Notes under the pieces: model-generated
The model's input: only the letters and a program-made list of their open reading frames with translations
Told to the model about the DNA's origin: nothing
The model's database searches: none
Shown here: positions 35,947 to 45,030 of the stretch, in pieces
Numbering within the stretch: position 1 is the first letter of the stretch
How the letters are laid out: the number at the start of each line of letters is the position of its first letter
Position numbers and translations under genes: made by a program
Source: Endozoicomonas montiporae CL-33
GTDB lineage: Bacteria > Pseudomonadota > Gammaproteobacteria > Pseudomonadales > Endozoicomonadaceae
Length of the DNA: 64,000 bases
Assembly: GCF_001583435.1 (NCBI RefSeq)
Contig: NZ_CP013251.1
Span: 601,001-665,000 of the forward strand
Direction of reading: 5' to 3'

Positions 35947-37743
35947 ATGCCTCTTAAACAATCCCCTTTTCGTCTTCCGCGTAAAACCCGATCGGGCATT
36001 CCGGAGTTGGCAGCCGAATGGCTGCTGGGTTTAAAAAAACTCGATGTTCTCTACAGAACCCGATGTGTCAACGAATATGATGGTCACTCTTTTCTGAAGT
36101 GGGTTCTGGATATTTTTCAGGTTCGGCATCAGGTTATTTCCGGTCATCTGGAAGAGGTGCCAGCAGAAGGGCCTGCCGTTGTGGTAGCCAATCATCCTTA
36201 TGGAGGCATCGAAGGTGTTGCTCTGGCTGAGTTATTGCTTCAAAGGCGTAAAGACGTAAAACTTCTGACAAACGAAATTCTCTGTCAGATTCCCGAGTTG
36301 AGAGAACTGTTTATTGGTGTGGATGTTCTCAGCAAAAATGCCCGGCAGAAAAACCAAGCAGCCATTGCCGAGGCTCAGCAATGGGTATTGGATGGTCACC
36401 TGTTACTGATGTTTCCATCCGGTGAAGTATCCAGTTTTAACAAGCACCTGAAACAGGTGACCGATCCGGTCTGGCGCAGCACTGCCGCAAAAATTGCCAG
36501 AAAAGCCAGGGCCAGTGTCACACCGGTGTTTGTTGAAGGGCGTAATGGCTGGTTGTTTCAGGCACTGGGTATGATTCATGCCCGATTAAGAACAGCCAGT
36601 CTGATTCGTGAGTTAATTAACAAAAAAGGTCAGATCATTGGTTTCCGAATTGGCAAAACCCTTGAGCCAGCCAGTTATGGTTCTCTGGATTCCGACAGTG
36701 CAGTAACGAACTATTTACGGTTGCACACGTATGCCATGTCCACACACAGCACTGACAGGTTTGCACTTAGAAAGGCTGAAAAAAAGGAAGAGCGACAGGT
36801 TGAGGATATTGCCAGCCCTGTTGATAAAAGCCTGCTGCAGAACAATATTGAACAATTGCCGCAAGCCTGTCTGCTGCTGGAAAAGAATGACATGGCGGTT
36901 TATTGTGCTGCTAAATCGCAGTTGCCAGATATCCTGCCTGAAATTGGCAGGCTTCGGGAGATGACCTTCAGAAAGGCAGGAGAAGGAACGGGGTTCGAGG
37001 CAGATATTGATCACTATGATGATCACTATTTACACCTGTTTCTCTGGAACCGAAAGCGACAGGAAGTGGTTGGAGCTTATCGCATTGGTCAGGTGGATCT
37101 GATTTTAAGGGAGCAGGGGCTGCATGGTATTTATTCCCGTAGTCTGTTTCGCTATCACGCTGACTTTCTGCACAAGATGGGGTGCAGTCTTGAGATGGGG
37201 CGCTCGTTTGTCCGGCCTGAGTACCAGAAAAGCCTGTCGGCTCTGATGCTGCTCTGGAAGGGAATCGGTGCTTATGTCGCTGCCAACCCCCGTTACAAAG
37301 TTCTGTTTGGGCCGGTCAGCATCAGTAGTCATTACAGTGAAGTGTCCCGACAACTAATGGCAGGCTGTCTGTCATTAAATAACTCGGATGAAGCATTGCA
37401 ATCACTGGTGCAGCCAACGACCCCGCTGAAATCGGGCAAGGGGCAGTTCTGGAGCGTCGATCAACTTCAGGGGTTGGGAGATATCGAGAAGCTTTCAACA
37501 CTGGTTCAGCAGATTGAAAAAGACAATAAAGGCATTCCTGTTTTATTGAAGCAATACCTGAAGCTCAGTGGAGAGCTGGCAGCCTTTAATGTGGATCCTG
37601 ATTTTAATAACGCCCTGGATGGCCTCATTATTGTTGACCTGACGAGAGTGGATGACAGAACGTTGAGTAAGTACATGGGAGCTGCCGGAGCCAGCAGTTT
37701 TCTGAATTTCAATCGCCCGGCCGCCCAGGTGCTTAGTGCTTAG
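35947..37743 (+). CDS. olsF: OlsF-type bifunctional acyltransferase (ornithine lipid synthesis)
   Basis: The 598-residue two-domain protein has an N-terminal PlsC/OlsA-like lysophospholipid acyltransferase region (about 60-260), with AVVVANHPYGGIEGVALAELL and LLMFPSGEVSSF. The C-terminal OlsB/hemolysin-like N-acyltransferase region (about 300-490) has YLHLFLWNRKRQEVVGAYRIGQ, SLEMGRSFVRPEYQ and LFGPVSISSHYS. This fusion matches OlsF, which makes ornithine lipids from ornithine and acyl-ACP. The two-domain order and length fit well. It is monocistronic; its 3' end is 3 bp from a convergent gene. Confidence 0.8.
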   Translation: MPLKQSPFRLPRKTRSGIPELAAEWLLGLKKLDVLYRTRCVNEYDGHSFLKWVLDIFQVRHQVISGHLEEVPAEGPAVVVANHPYGGIEGVALAELLLQRRKDVKLLTNEILCQIPELRELFIGVDVLSKNARQKNQAAIAEAQQWVLDGHLLLMFPSGEVSSFNKHLKQVTDPVWRSTAAKIARKARASVTPVFVEGRNGWLFQALGMIHARLRTASLIRELINKKGQIIGFRIGKTLEPASYGSLDSDSAVTNYLRLHTYAMSTHSTDRFALRKAEKKEERQVEDIASPVDKSLLQNNIEQLPQACLLLEKNDMAVYCAAKSQLPDILPEIGRLREMTFRKAGEGTGFEADIDHYDDHYLHLFLWNRKRQEVVGAYRIGQVDLILREQGLHGIYSRSLFRYHADFLHKMGCSLEMGRSFVRPEYQKSLSALMLLWKGIGAYVAANPRYKVLFGPVSISSHYSEVSRQLMAGCLSLNNSDEALQSLVQPTTPLKSGKGQFWSVDQLQGLGDIEKLSTLVQQIEKDNKGIPVLLKQYLKLSGELAAFNVDPDFNNALDGLIIVDLTRVDDRTLSKYMGAAGASSFLNFNRPAAQVLSA

Positions 37744-37746
37744 CGC

Positions 37747-38262
37747 TTAGTCCGACAGAGCCTTCTGCTTCTGAGCATAAACCCGGGTTGCCAGTGCCAG
37801 TCCAAAGGATTCAGGTAGTTCGAAACCGGTTGGCTCAAGCAGTAAGGTGATAATGGCTTTGTGGTGAGCGGTATGGTTTTGCAGGAACAGCAGTTCCCGG
37901 TGCAGGTTGCTGGTGGTCGATAATGTTTTGTCATGACCACCACATGCCTGAAAATCAAGCGCTTCATAGCGGTCGTCCAACAGTTCCAGATGGCGACAAA
38001 TCATGCCAATCTGATCCAGAGCAGCCTTGCTGGATGTTTCGATCAGAGGGCTTCTTGGACGATCATCATAGTTTATGCTGCCCAGTTCCAGCCCCTGAAG
38101 AAAGCCCTTATAAAACTCAATCACATGTCTGATCTGGGTGCCCACCGGCCCGCAGTACTTTGACAAGGGCTGCGTGTAATAGTTGTCAGGCAGCTTCTGA
38201 AGCAGTCCTGACAATTCAGTCAGTGCTTCTATATTCAGTTGGCAGGCATGATGAATGATCAT
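37747..38262 (-). CDS. DinB-like protein
   Basis: The 171-residue protein has a four-helix pattern with histidines placed as in the DinB/YfiT metal site: GTQIRHVIEFYKGF in helix 2 and FLQNHTAHHKAIITLLL in helix 4. Its family also shows LGSINYDDRPRSPLIE. Homologues are uncharacterised, possibly thiol- or metal-dependent enzymes. It stands alone, convergent with olsF. Confidence 0.65.
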   Translation of the reverse strand: MIIHHACQLNIEALTELSGLLQKLPDNYYTQPLSKYCGPVGTQIRHVIEFYKGFLQGLELGSINYDDRPRSPLIETSSKAALDQIGMICRHLELLDDRYEALDFQACGGHDKTLSTTSNLHRELLFLQNHTAHHKAIITLLLEPTGFELPESFGLALATRVYAQKQKALSD

Positions 38263-38491
38263 TTTCAGTGAGCTGATTTGTTGTCATCTAACCAGTTTGC
38301 ATAGATTAGTCGCTAATGTATAGATCGGAAAGTAAAGCTTTCATTGATCTGTTGGCATTGGCTGTAAACCAGAATTACCGTTAGAATGCTTCCACTCTAC
38401 CCTTCAAGAACAAAATAAAATCAGAATTGCTCGCAGCTGTCAGTTTGAAGTTGGCAGCAAGCAACAGCCCTGACGACCAGAGGAACGATTG

Positions 38492-38884
38492 ATGAGTAAT
38501 ATTCCTTCCGAATTGCGTTTTGCCAAGTCCCACGAGTGGGTTCGGATTGAAGATGACGGTACCGCTACCGTTGGTATTACCGACCATGCTCAGGAAGCAC
38601 TCGGCGATGTAGTGTTTGTAGAATTGCCGGAAGTTGATTCTACTCTGGCTGCCCGGGATGAAGCCGGTGTTGTCGAGTCAGTCAAAGCAGCATCAGAAAT
38701 TTATGCCCCGGTTTCCGGAGAAGTGGTCGCTATCAATGAAGCACTCGAAGAGGCTCCGGAAACGGTCAACAGCAACCCGTACGATGATGGTTGGTTCTTC
38801 AAAATCAAGCTGTCTGATAATGGAGAGCTGTCTGAGCTGATGGACGCTGAAGCCTATGCCGAGTACATAGAATCAGAAGCCTGA
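38492..38884 (+). CDS. gcvH: Glycine cleavage system H protein
   Basis: The 130-residue lipoyl carrier shuttles the aminomethyl group between the P and T proteins. It has [36 protein letters not shown] and the lipoylation site [16 protein letters not shown] with Lys65, as in E. coli. The ATG at 38492 follows AGAGGAACG; a TTG just before it is in frame but less likely. gcvT and gcvP are not adjacent. No glycine riboswitch was recognised upstream. Confidence 0.97.
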   Translation: MSNIPSELRFAKSHEWVRIEDDGTATVGITDHAQEALGDVVFVELPEVDSTLAARDEAGVVESVKAASEIYAPVSGEVVAINEALEEAPETVNSNPYDDGWFFKIKLSDNGELSELMDAEAYAEYIESEA

Positions 38885-38891
38885 TTTACTG

Positions 38892-38929
38892 ACCTCAGGC
38901 CTGAATCTCCGGGCTTGAGGTGTCTTTTA
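38892..38929 (+). terminator. Terminator after gcvH
   Basis: ACCTCAGGCC pairs with GGGCTTGAGGT (with mismatch or G-U), followed by GTCTTTT, 8 bp after the stop. Confidence 0.65.
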
Positions 38930-38986
38930 CCCTTGATTGACCTTCCCTTTTTTTAAGATTTACTGCCAAGGTTCTACTGTTTTTTT

Positions 38987-39745
38987 ATGATGAATGACGA
39001 TCAGCTGTTGCGTTACAGCCGACAGATTATGTTGCACCAGGTCGATATTGACGGGCAGGAAAAATTGCTGGACTCCCATGTATTGATTGTTGGTATGGGA
39101 GGGCTAGGGTGCCCTGCTGCTATTTATTTGGCAGCCGCTGGTATCGGGCAACTCACGATTGTTGATCCGGATGTGGTTGATCAGACCAACCTGCAACGCC
39201 AGATTGCCTTTTCAACGGACGATATTGGTCAATTTAAAGTGCATGCTGCGGCTGCAAGAATCAGTGCCATTAACCCCGGAATTCAGATGAATACTGTCAC
39301 GGCAAAGCTTAGTGAAGCTGAGTTGATGGAAATCATGACAGCCTGTGATGTCGTATTGGACTGCACTGATAACTTTGACAGCCGCTTCAGTATTAACCGT
39401 TGCAGTGTCAAGACCGGTGTGCCTCTGGTGTCGGGTGCTGCTATTCGCCTGAATGGGCAGTTGACGGTTTTTGACCGTTGGCAGGAAAAAGCGCCTTGTT
39501 ATCGTTGTCTTTACTCTGAGCAGGCTGCTGAAGAACTGACATGCAGCGAGTCTGGTATTCTGGGGCCGGTTGTAGGCACCATTGGCACAATGCAGGCTCT
39601 GGAGACAATAAAGCTGATTACCGGTTTTGGTGAAAGTCTGAGTGGGCGTTTGTTGATGTTTGATGCCCAAACTCTGCAATGGCAGAGCCTGAAGCTGGAA
39701 GCTGATCCGGAGTGTCCGGTATGTTCCGGGGAAGAAGCGGTTTAA
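38987..39745 (+). CDS. moeB: Molybdopterin-synthase adenylyltransferase (MoeB/ThiF family)
   Basis: The 252-residue E1-like enzyme adenylates the C-terminal Gly-Gly of the sulfur carrier (MoaD or ThiS). It has VLIVGMGGLGCPAAIYLAAAGIG (ATP loop), DPDVVDQTNLQRQIAF, VVLDCTDNFDSRFSINR and zinc cysteine pairs CYRC and CPVC. The length fits MoeB. No moa genes are adjacent, so a ThiF role cannot be excluded. The start is one of two tandem ATGs. It overlaps the convergent tfoX-like gene by 4 bp. Confidence 0.88.
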   Translation: MMNDDQLLRYSRQIMLHQVDIDGQEKLLDSHVLIVGMGGLGCPAAIYLAAAGIGQLTIVDPDVVDQTNLQRQIAFSTDDIGQFKVHAAAARISAINPGIQMNTVTAKLSEAELMEIMTACDVVLDCTDNFDSRFSINRCSVKTGVPLVSGAAIRLNGQLTVFDRWQEKAPCYRCLYSEQAAEELTCSESGILGPVVGTIGTMQALETIKLITGFGESLSGRLLMFDAQTLQWQSLKLEADPECPVCSGEEAV

Positions 39746-40005
39746 CTGGAGGGGAAGTTCTCAACTTGCTGAAGCAGGCGCCGCTTATGACCTTCATCAA
39801 GGTCATTCCAGTGCTTGCCTATCAAGGCGCCTTCCATAGCATAGAGCAGGACTTTGGATACTTTGAACCCTCTGTCTCTGACTTTACAATAAGCCGCAAC
39901 CGAGCCTACTGCATGAAGCTGCTCAAGTGTTCGGATGCCTACAGCGTTTAGCCACTGAACCGAAGTTTTACCTAAATTTTTTAATTCAATCAGGTCGGTA
40001 GCCAT
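39742..40005 (-). CDS. TfoX C-terminal-domain-like protein
   Basis: The 87-residue product corresponds to the TfoX/Sxy C-terminal domain: LIELKNLGKTSVQWLNAVGIRTLEQLHAVGSVAAYCKVR, a helix-hairpin-helix type fold, and LLYAMEGALIGKHWNDL. The N-terminal domain of full-length Sxy is absent. Full TfoX activates competence genes; short versions are uncharacterised. The ATG at 40005 is chosen because AGGGAA precedes it. Confidence 0.82.
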   Translation of the reverse strand: MATDLIELKNLGKTSVQWLNAVGIRTLEQLHAVGSVAAYCKVRDRGFKVSKVLLYAMEGALIGKHWNDLDEGHKRRLLQQVENFPSS

Positions 40006-40132
40006 ATTGGTTCCCTGGGTCACAATCTTGAGCTCCGGTGTGAAGTATTTTTGATATTACCGAATGTCAGATATGATTCTTCTCTAATACCCTGTAACTA
40101 TAGACGAGTCTGCTTAGCTGCCCAGAAATTGA

Positions 40133-40711
40133 TTATTTTTCTGACAAAAGCCCTCCGTTCAGGAAGTGGGTTGTACGTTGAAACAGTGTTTCCTGCCAGC
40201 TTTTATCTTCTGTACAGACTTTGATGCACATTCGTATCTCATCCGTGGTTAAAGCTTCTATCCATTGTTCCTGACCGAGCACCAGCTCTCCTGTTGCTTC
40301 GGATGGATCGTCGCCCTGCAGTCTTCTGGCATTAATGCGATCAATCATTACCTGTCGGTCAGCCTGACATTGAACGATAAGAAAGCGTGCTTTGGCCTTC
40401 TCTGCCAGCTTTCTCATTGTTTGCCTTTCGTGATGTTTCAGAAAAGCGGCATCAACGATGACGGAATTTCCTGCTGAAAGTTCCTCAAACGCCCGGCTAT
40501 ACAAGACTTGAAAGGTTTGTCGAGTGGCTTCTTCTGTATAGATATTCATTCCGGCCTGACGACTGTTGTGTGAAGGTGATAGGCCAAAGAGCGCTTTACG
40601 CTCAACATCGGAGTGATAGACAGGCATCTTCAGCGTGGAAGCCAGAAAGTTGGCAACGGTGGTTTTTCCCGAGCCTGACAGCCCTTGCAGGCAAATAAGA
40701 GATGTATTCAT
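40133..40711 (-). CDS. P-loop kinase-like ATPase (AAA_33)
   Basis: The 192-residue protein has Walker A LQGLSGSGKTTVANFLA, a Walker-B-like strand NSVIVDAAFLK, an arginine-rich lid (IDRINARRLQGDDPSEAT) and HSDVERKALFGL after the P-loop. It belongs to the gluconate-kinase-like/AAA_33 group of small-molecule kinases; homologous domains are often fused to an aminoglycoside-phosphotransferase-like domain, which is missing here. The substrate is unknown. It is divergent from mrcB. Confidence 0.8.
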   Translation of the reverse strand: MNTSLICLQGLSGSGKTTVANFLASTLKMPVYHSDVERKALFGLSPSHNSRQAGMNIYTEEATRQTFQVLYSRAFEELSAGNSVIVDAAFLKHHERQTMRKLAEKAKARFLIVQCQADRQVMIDRINARRLQGDDPSEATGELVLGQEQWIEALTTDEIRMCIKVCTEDKSWQETLFQRTTHFLNGGLLSEK

Positions 40712-40809
40712 AGTAATAAATGCTGGTTTTCCCCGAAGAGTATAAACAAATCGGTCACTTCGGTTTTATCGGCTTTGTCTGTTCCTGTGTTCACGTATAA
40801 TGCAGAACC

Positions 40810-43164
40810 ATGGTAGCAAGTAATAAAGAGTCGCCTCAGAAAAAGACGAAACGTTCTGGGCGAAAGAAAAGCACCCCATCCAGCCAACAGGAACCGTCTG
40901 ATCGCTTTCAGCGATGGGGACTGTTTCTGTTCAAATTGTGTATTTGCGGCTTTGCTGTATTTATGGCATTTGTCGTTTATCTGGATGCGGTGGTTATTCA
41001 GAAATTTGAAGGAAAGAAGTGGGCGATTCCTGCCAAGGTTTATGCACGTCCGGTTGAATTATACGAAGGTCGTCTTTTAAAGCCCGATGAGCTTCAGGCT
41101 CAGCTGCGGCGTCAGGGCTACCAGCCTGTCACTACTGTGCGTCGTCCGGGTACATTCGCCCGAACGGGGAATGAGTTCATTATTTACAGCCGGGGCTTCC
41201 ACTTTCCCGATGGCACAGAATCTTCCCGTTATGCCCATGTGAGCTTCAACAGCTATCGGGTAATCAGCCTGACCAATCGGAAGCAGCAGCCACTACCACT
41301 GTTGCGACTGGACCCTCAACCGGTTGGGGGCATTTACCCAGCCAGCTATGAAGACCGTCTTCTGATTCGACTTGAACAGGCACCTAAATACCTTGTACCT
41401 GCATTGATGGCGATTGAAGACAGAGACTTTTATGAACACCGGGGCATATCGCTAACATCCATTGCCCGTGCGCTTCTGGTCAACGTTCGGGCGGGTGGTG
41501 TTGTGCAGGGAGGCAGCACCCTCACACAGCAACTGGTCAAAAACTTTTATTTGAGTAATGAGCGCACCCTGACCCGAAAGGCGCAGGAAGCGATCATGTC
41601 CCTGTTGCTGGAACTGCATTACTCAAAAGATGAAATTCTCGAAACCTACCTTAATGAAGTGTATCTGGGACAGCAGGGGCGACGTGCAATACACGGCTTT
41701 GGCCTTGCTAGTCAGTTCTATTTTGCGCAGCCTATCCAGGAGCTAAGCCTTGCCAGAACGGCTTTGCTGGTGGGTATTGTCAGAGGGCCATCATTTTACG
41801 ACCCGAGACGTTTTCCTGAACGTGCCAAACAGCGTCGAAATCTGGTGCTGGATGTCATGGCCAATGAAGGGCTGGTTTCAAGGGCAGAAGCCGAGCGCTC
41901 CAAGAAGTTGCCTCTGGGCATTGTCAGCCGTGAGCAAATGCGCACCAATGCCTTCCCTGCTTACCTTGATGTGGTGAAAGATCAACTGCGGCAGGATTAC
42001 GCTGAACGCGATCTGACCTCGGAAGGGTTGCGCATCTTTACCAATATGGATCCGATTATCCAGCGTGAGGCTCAGATCAGCCTGACCCGAACGGTCAGTG
42101 CGATCAACAAGGACAAGTTGCAGGGTGCCATGGTGGTCACTTCAGCCCAGACCGGAGACTTGTTGGCCGTGGTGGGCGATAAAACCCCGGGCTATGTTGG
42201 CTTCAACCGGGCAGTAGACGCTCGTCGTCCAGTAGGTTCGTTGCTAAAGCCAGCTATTTACCTGACAGCACTCGAACAACCCGGTCGTTACACGCTGACA
42301 ACACCGGTAAAAGATCTTCCAATCAAAGTCAGAGATGGCCGGGGAGGTTACTGGGAACCGGGCAATTACGATGGTAAATCCCGTGGCGAAGTACCTTTGT
42401 ATGAAGCCCTGGCAAGGTCTTTTAATCAGGCGGCCACTCATACAGGTATGGATGTCGGTGTGCCTAATGTTTTGAAAACCATTAAGCGCCTTGGTGTTGA
42501 GCGACCATTGCCCAATTATCCTTCGGTGTTGCTAGGTGCGGCTTCGCTGACTCCGATGGATGTTGCAGCCATGTATCAGACCATTGCCAGCGGTGGTTTT
42601 CGAATGCCTCTCAGAGCCATTGATGCCGTTGTGGACGCCAGTGGCAAACCATTGCGACGTTATAGTCTTTCGGTTGAGCGTGTGGTCGATCCTGCCCCGA
42701 TGGAACTGTTGAGACGTTCCATGGTCAGTGTCATGAGAGAAGGCACAGGCCGAAGGGCTTACTGGAGTATGAGTCAGGATATGGATCTGGCTGGCAAAAG
42801 TGGCACCACGAATGATTCACGCGATAGCTGGTTTGCAGGCTTTTCAGGTAACCTGATGGCGGTGACCTGGCTAGGCAATGACGACAACAGTTCAACGGGG
42901 CTGTCGGGCAGCAACGGTGCCCTTCGGGTTTGGGTGGATTTGATGCAGCGAACCCCCATCAGCGGTGTGCAACCGCTTTCCAGCGACAGGCTGGAGTATG
43001 TCTGGGTGCAACCTCAATCTCACCTGCGCAGTAGTCAGTCTTGTGAAGGAGCAAGGTTGCTGCCGTATATCAAAGGCTCTGCTCCGGTATTGTCGGATAG
43101 CTGTGGCGAATCTGTTCAGGACAATTCGGGTTTCTTCGATACGCTTAAATCCTGGTTTGAATAA
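40810..43164 (+). CDS. mrcB: Penicillin-binding protein 1B
   Basis: This bifunctional peptidoglycan synthase has 784 residues: a basic cytoplasmic tail, TM helix (about 35-60), UB2H-like domain (KVYARPVELYEGRLLKPDELQAQL), glycosyltransferase 51 (AIEDRDFYEHRGI, GGSTLTQQLVKNFYL, NEVYLGQQGRRAIHGFG) and transpeptidase with SxxK (GSLLKP), SxN (SFN) and KSGTTND. The length and UB2H region favour PBP1B over PBP1A. LpoB is not seen, but a lipoprotein gene follows 3 bp after. Confidence 0.95.
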   Translation: MVASNKESPQKKTKRSGRKKSTPSSQQEPSDRFQRWGLFLFKLCICGFAVFMAFVVYLDAVVIQKFEGKKWAIPAKVYARPVELYEGRLLKPDELQAQLRRQGYQPVTTVRRPGTFARTGNEFIIYSRGFHFPDGTESSRYAHVSFNSYRVISLTNRKQQPLPLLRLDPQPVGGIYPASYEDRLLIRLEQAPKYLVPALMAIEDRDFYEHRGISLTSIARALLVNVRAGGVVQGGSTLTQQLVKNFYLSNERTLTRKAQEAIMSLLLELHYSKDEILETYLNEVYLGQQGRRAIHGFGLASQFYFAQPIQELSLARTALLVGIVRGPSFYDPRRFPERAKQRRNLVLDVMANEGLVSRAEAERSKKLPLGIVSREQMRTNAFPAYLDVVKDQLRQDYAERDLTSEGLRIFTNMDPIIQREAQISLTRTVSAINKDKLQGAMVVTSAQTGDLLAVVGDKTPGYVGFNRAVDARRPVGSLLKPAIYLTALEQPGRYTLTTPVKDLPIKVRDGRGGYWEPGNYDGKSRGEVPLYEALARSFNQAATHTGMDVGVPNVLKTIKRLGVERPLPNYPSVLLGAASLTPMDVAAMYQTIASGGFRMPLRAIDAVVDASGKPLRRYSLSVERVVDPAPMELLRRSMVSVMREGTGRRAYWSMSQDMDLAGKSGTTNDSRDSWFAGFSGNLMAVTWLGNDDNSSTGLSGSNGALRVWVDLMQRTPISGVQPLSSDRLEYVWVQPQSHLRSSQSCEGARLLPYIKGSAPVLSDSCGESVQDNSGFFDTLKSWFE

Positions 43165-43167
43165 CCC

Positions 43168-43566
43168 ATGAATGTTTATAAAAAACGCCCGTTTCGCAGT
43201 CCTGTTATTCTGGTTCTGCTTTCTGTGATTCTGACAGGTTGTGGTGGCCGATTGTCTTACCTGCCGTCTGAGCCCGTTGAGGCAGGCTCTCCTTATGAAA
43301 GTCGGGACGATGCCGTAGGCGTTTTGCTGAATCAGGCTTATCAGGCCATAGAGGGCGGGCTGCTGGATGAAGCCGTTGGCTGGTTGTCGCGAGCCATGCG
43401 TATCAACCCGGTTGAACCCGCTATTTATTACCACATGGCAGAAATTCGTATTGAGCAGGGGGATTCGGATCAGGCGCGGCAACTGCTTGGCAGAGCGCTA
43501 AGTCTTGGACCGGATCAGCGTATGACCCAAAAGCTGGAAACCCTGCTAAGTTCCCTTGAGAGTTAA
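43168..43566 (+). CDS. TPR-containing lipoprotein
   Basis: The 132-residue protein has a lipoprotein signal with lipobox LTGC at about residue 26, then TPR-like helices (AVGVLLNQAYQAIEGGLLDEAVGWLSRAMRINPVEPAIYYHMAEIRIEQGDSDQARQLLGRAL). Glycine after Cys predicts outer-membrane sorting. It starts 3 bp after mrcB, so it is coupled to PBP1B and may help regulate peptidoglycan synthesis; that link is inferred from position only. Confidence 0.85.
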   Translation: MNVYKKRPFRSPVILVLLSVILTGCGGRLSYLPSEPVEAGSPYESRDDAVGVLLNQAYQAIEGGLLDEAVGWLSRAMRINPVEPAIYYHMAEIRIEQGDSDQARQLLGRALSLGPDQRMTQKLETLLSSLES

Positions 43567-43570
43567 TATT

Positions 43571-43882
43571 ATGAGCGTGCAAATCATCCAGTTACTGGAA
43601 GACATGGAAACGGAACTGAAAGTTCTGGAATGCTGGCAGACAATGCCTCCGTCTGTGGAAGCCATGTCCAGCGAAGTGCCTTTTTGTATGGATTCCATGC
43701 CATTCAGTCAGTGGCTGCAATGGTTGTTTATTCCCAGAGTCAGAGCCATTGTTGAACAGGGTGGTGCTTTACCTAAAGGTGCCAATATCAAGCCTTATGC
43801 GGAAGAAGCGTTGATGGTTGAGCAAGTATCGTCAGAAAAACTTCTGAAGCTGGTTGAGCAGTTTGATGTGTTGATGAAGTAA
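43571..43882 (+). CDS. yqcC: YqcC-family protein
   Basis: The 103-residue cytoplasmic protein matches the YqcC pattern: an N-terminal helix (IQLLEDMETELKVLECWQ), then PFCMDSMPFSQWLQWLFIPRVRAIVEQGGALP and a C-terminal helix. The function of the family is not established; E. coli yqcC lies beside truC. The ATG at 43571 is preferred over the TTG at 43556. It is third in a probable mrcB operon. Confidence 0.85.
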   Translation: MSVQIIQLLEDMETELKVLECWQTMPPSVEAMSSEVPFCMDSMPFSQWLQWLFIPRVRAIVEQGGALPKGANIKPYAEEALMVEQVSSEKLLKLVEQFDVLMK

Positions 43883-43888
43883 TAGTGC

Positions 43889-43919
43889 GGGTTGGGAGCC
43901 ATTCCGTTCGTCCCAACCC
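43889..43919. terminator. Hairpin between convergent genes
   Basis: GGGTTGGGA and TCCCAACCC form a perfect 9-bp stem with a 13-base loop between yqcC and the convergent Mpo1-like gene. The T-run is weak on either strand. Confidence 0.6.
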
Positions 43920-43933
43920 ATCAAAAAAGCTGT

Positions 43934-44359
43934 CTAATAACTCAGATTATATTTCTTGAAGAGAAAGCTCACACACCAGATGGGACCTACCAGTAAAAAT
44001 TTCACATCTTCAAAAAAAGACGGTTTCTTGCCTTCAATATTGTGACCGACAAACTGGAAAATCCATGCCACTACAAAAATAACGATACTGGAAACCAGTA
44101 AATACTCCCCCAGAGAGGTTGCCAGAGAAGTCATCAGGGCATAGATCACCATCATCACCAGTGACAATTTCATAGAGAGCTGAAAATAGAACAACAATGA
44201 AATGGCCATAGCGCCCCAGGTCAGAAACGGGCTTACCACCCATAACAACCCGACAATGCTGAACAGAATAGCGGGAACGCAGATCCAGTGGATCAGCTTA
44301 TTAGTTGGGTTTTGGTGACTTTCACTGTAAGCATCAAACCACTCGTCAGCCGTTTTCAT
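43934..44359 (-). CDS. Mpo1-like (DUF962) membrane protein
   Basis: The 141-residue protein has three to four transmembrane helices and the family marks EWFDAYSESHQNPTNKLIHWICVPAI and FQFVGHNIEGKKPSFFEDVKFLLVGPIW, with conserved histidines (H15, H24, GH). Yeast Mpo1 is an Fe(II)-dependent dioxygenase that alpha-oxidises 2-hydroxy fatty acids; the bacterial role is presumed similar. It is monocistronic. Confidence 0.85.
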   Translation of the reverse strand: MKTADEWFDAYSESHQNPTNKLIHWICVPAILFSIVGLLWVVSPFLTWGAMAISLLFYFQLSMKLSLVMMVIYALMTSLATSLGEYLLVSSIVIFVVAWIFQFVGHNIEGKKPSFFEDVKFLLVGPIWCVSFLFKKYNLSY

Positions 44360-44441
44360 GATTGGACTCCCGCATTGTAATTGTTATGTTTGGGTGCGTT
44401 CACTCTACCAACGGGCTTTTCTGTTTGGCAAGTACTGCACC

Positions 44442-44927
44442 TTATTTGCAGAACTGGTTCATAAGTTCCTTCAGCCTCTGTTTCTCTTTGCTCTTACCTG
44501 CATCGTCGAGAATGTCTTCCCGACCATCGTCATGAGTCAGACGAATCCGGCCTCTGGCTTCAAGAGCCAGAAGGTTGGCATTAAGCTTGTTGCAGAAAGC
44601 GAGGGTTTCTGCAGCTCCCGGATCAGGGGCTGAAACAGGCTGGTCATTGCTGTCTTTAAGAGGTTCTGTTGTTGAATCAACGGATGAGCCATCTTCTGTC
44701 ACGGCGGATGATTCATCAGTTAATGAAATCTGGTCGTTTTCCGGATCTTCATCAGACAGGATGTATTCAGTTTCCATACCATCGGGACCGGGACGGTCGG
44801 AGTAATGTGTTACTCCTCTGTCGTCTTTCCAGATAAACACCTTCTCGGCAGTCACTGTTTCAGTAAGAACAATGGCAAGAAAGGCCAGAGGCAGTAGGGT
44901 TAAGTAGCTTTTTATCAGTCTTTTCAT
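44442..44927 (-). CDS. DUF4124 domain-containing exported protein
   Basis: The 161-residue protein has a signal peptide (LTLLPLAFLAIVLTETVTA), the DUF4124 core KVFIWKDDRGVTHYSDRPGPDG, an acidic Ser/Asp-rich linker and a C-terminal helix with two cysteines (AFCNKLNANLLALEARGRIRL...LMNQFCK) that could form a disulfide. It is probably periplasmic, of unknown role. Confidence 0.85.
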   Translation of the reverse strand: MKRLIKSYLTLLPLAFLAIVLTETVTAEKVFIWKDDRGVTHYSDRPGPDGMETEYILSDEDPENDQISLTDESSAVTEDGSSVDSTTEPLKDSNDQPVSAPDPGAAETLAFCNKLNANLLALEARGRIRLTHDDGREDILDDAGKSKEKQRLKELMNQFCK

Positions 44928-45001
44928 CCTGAAGTTCCATTATTTTTGGTCTCTTTATTAATAAATGTAAGCAATTTCCGAGATTCTGCTTCGTCAGGCT
45001 A

Positions 45002-45030
45002 TTGACTCAAATGGGTAGACGGTAAAGAAT
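45002..45030 (+). promoter_or_regulatory. Candidate promoter for ilvIH
   Basis: TTGACT at 45002-45007 and AAGAAT at 45025-45030 are spaced by 17 bp. Transcription from here would give a leader of about 315 bases before ilvI. Confidence 0.45.

Noticed and set aside
38270..38491. Glycine riboswitch before gcvH
   Set aside because: No tandem aptamer-like GGAGAG/CGCCGAAGG blocks were found in the 220 bp upstream.
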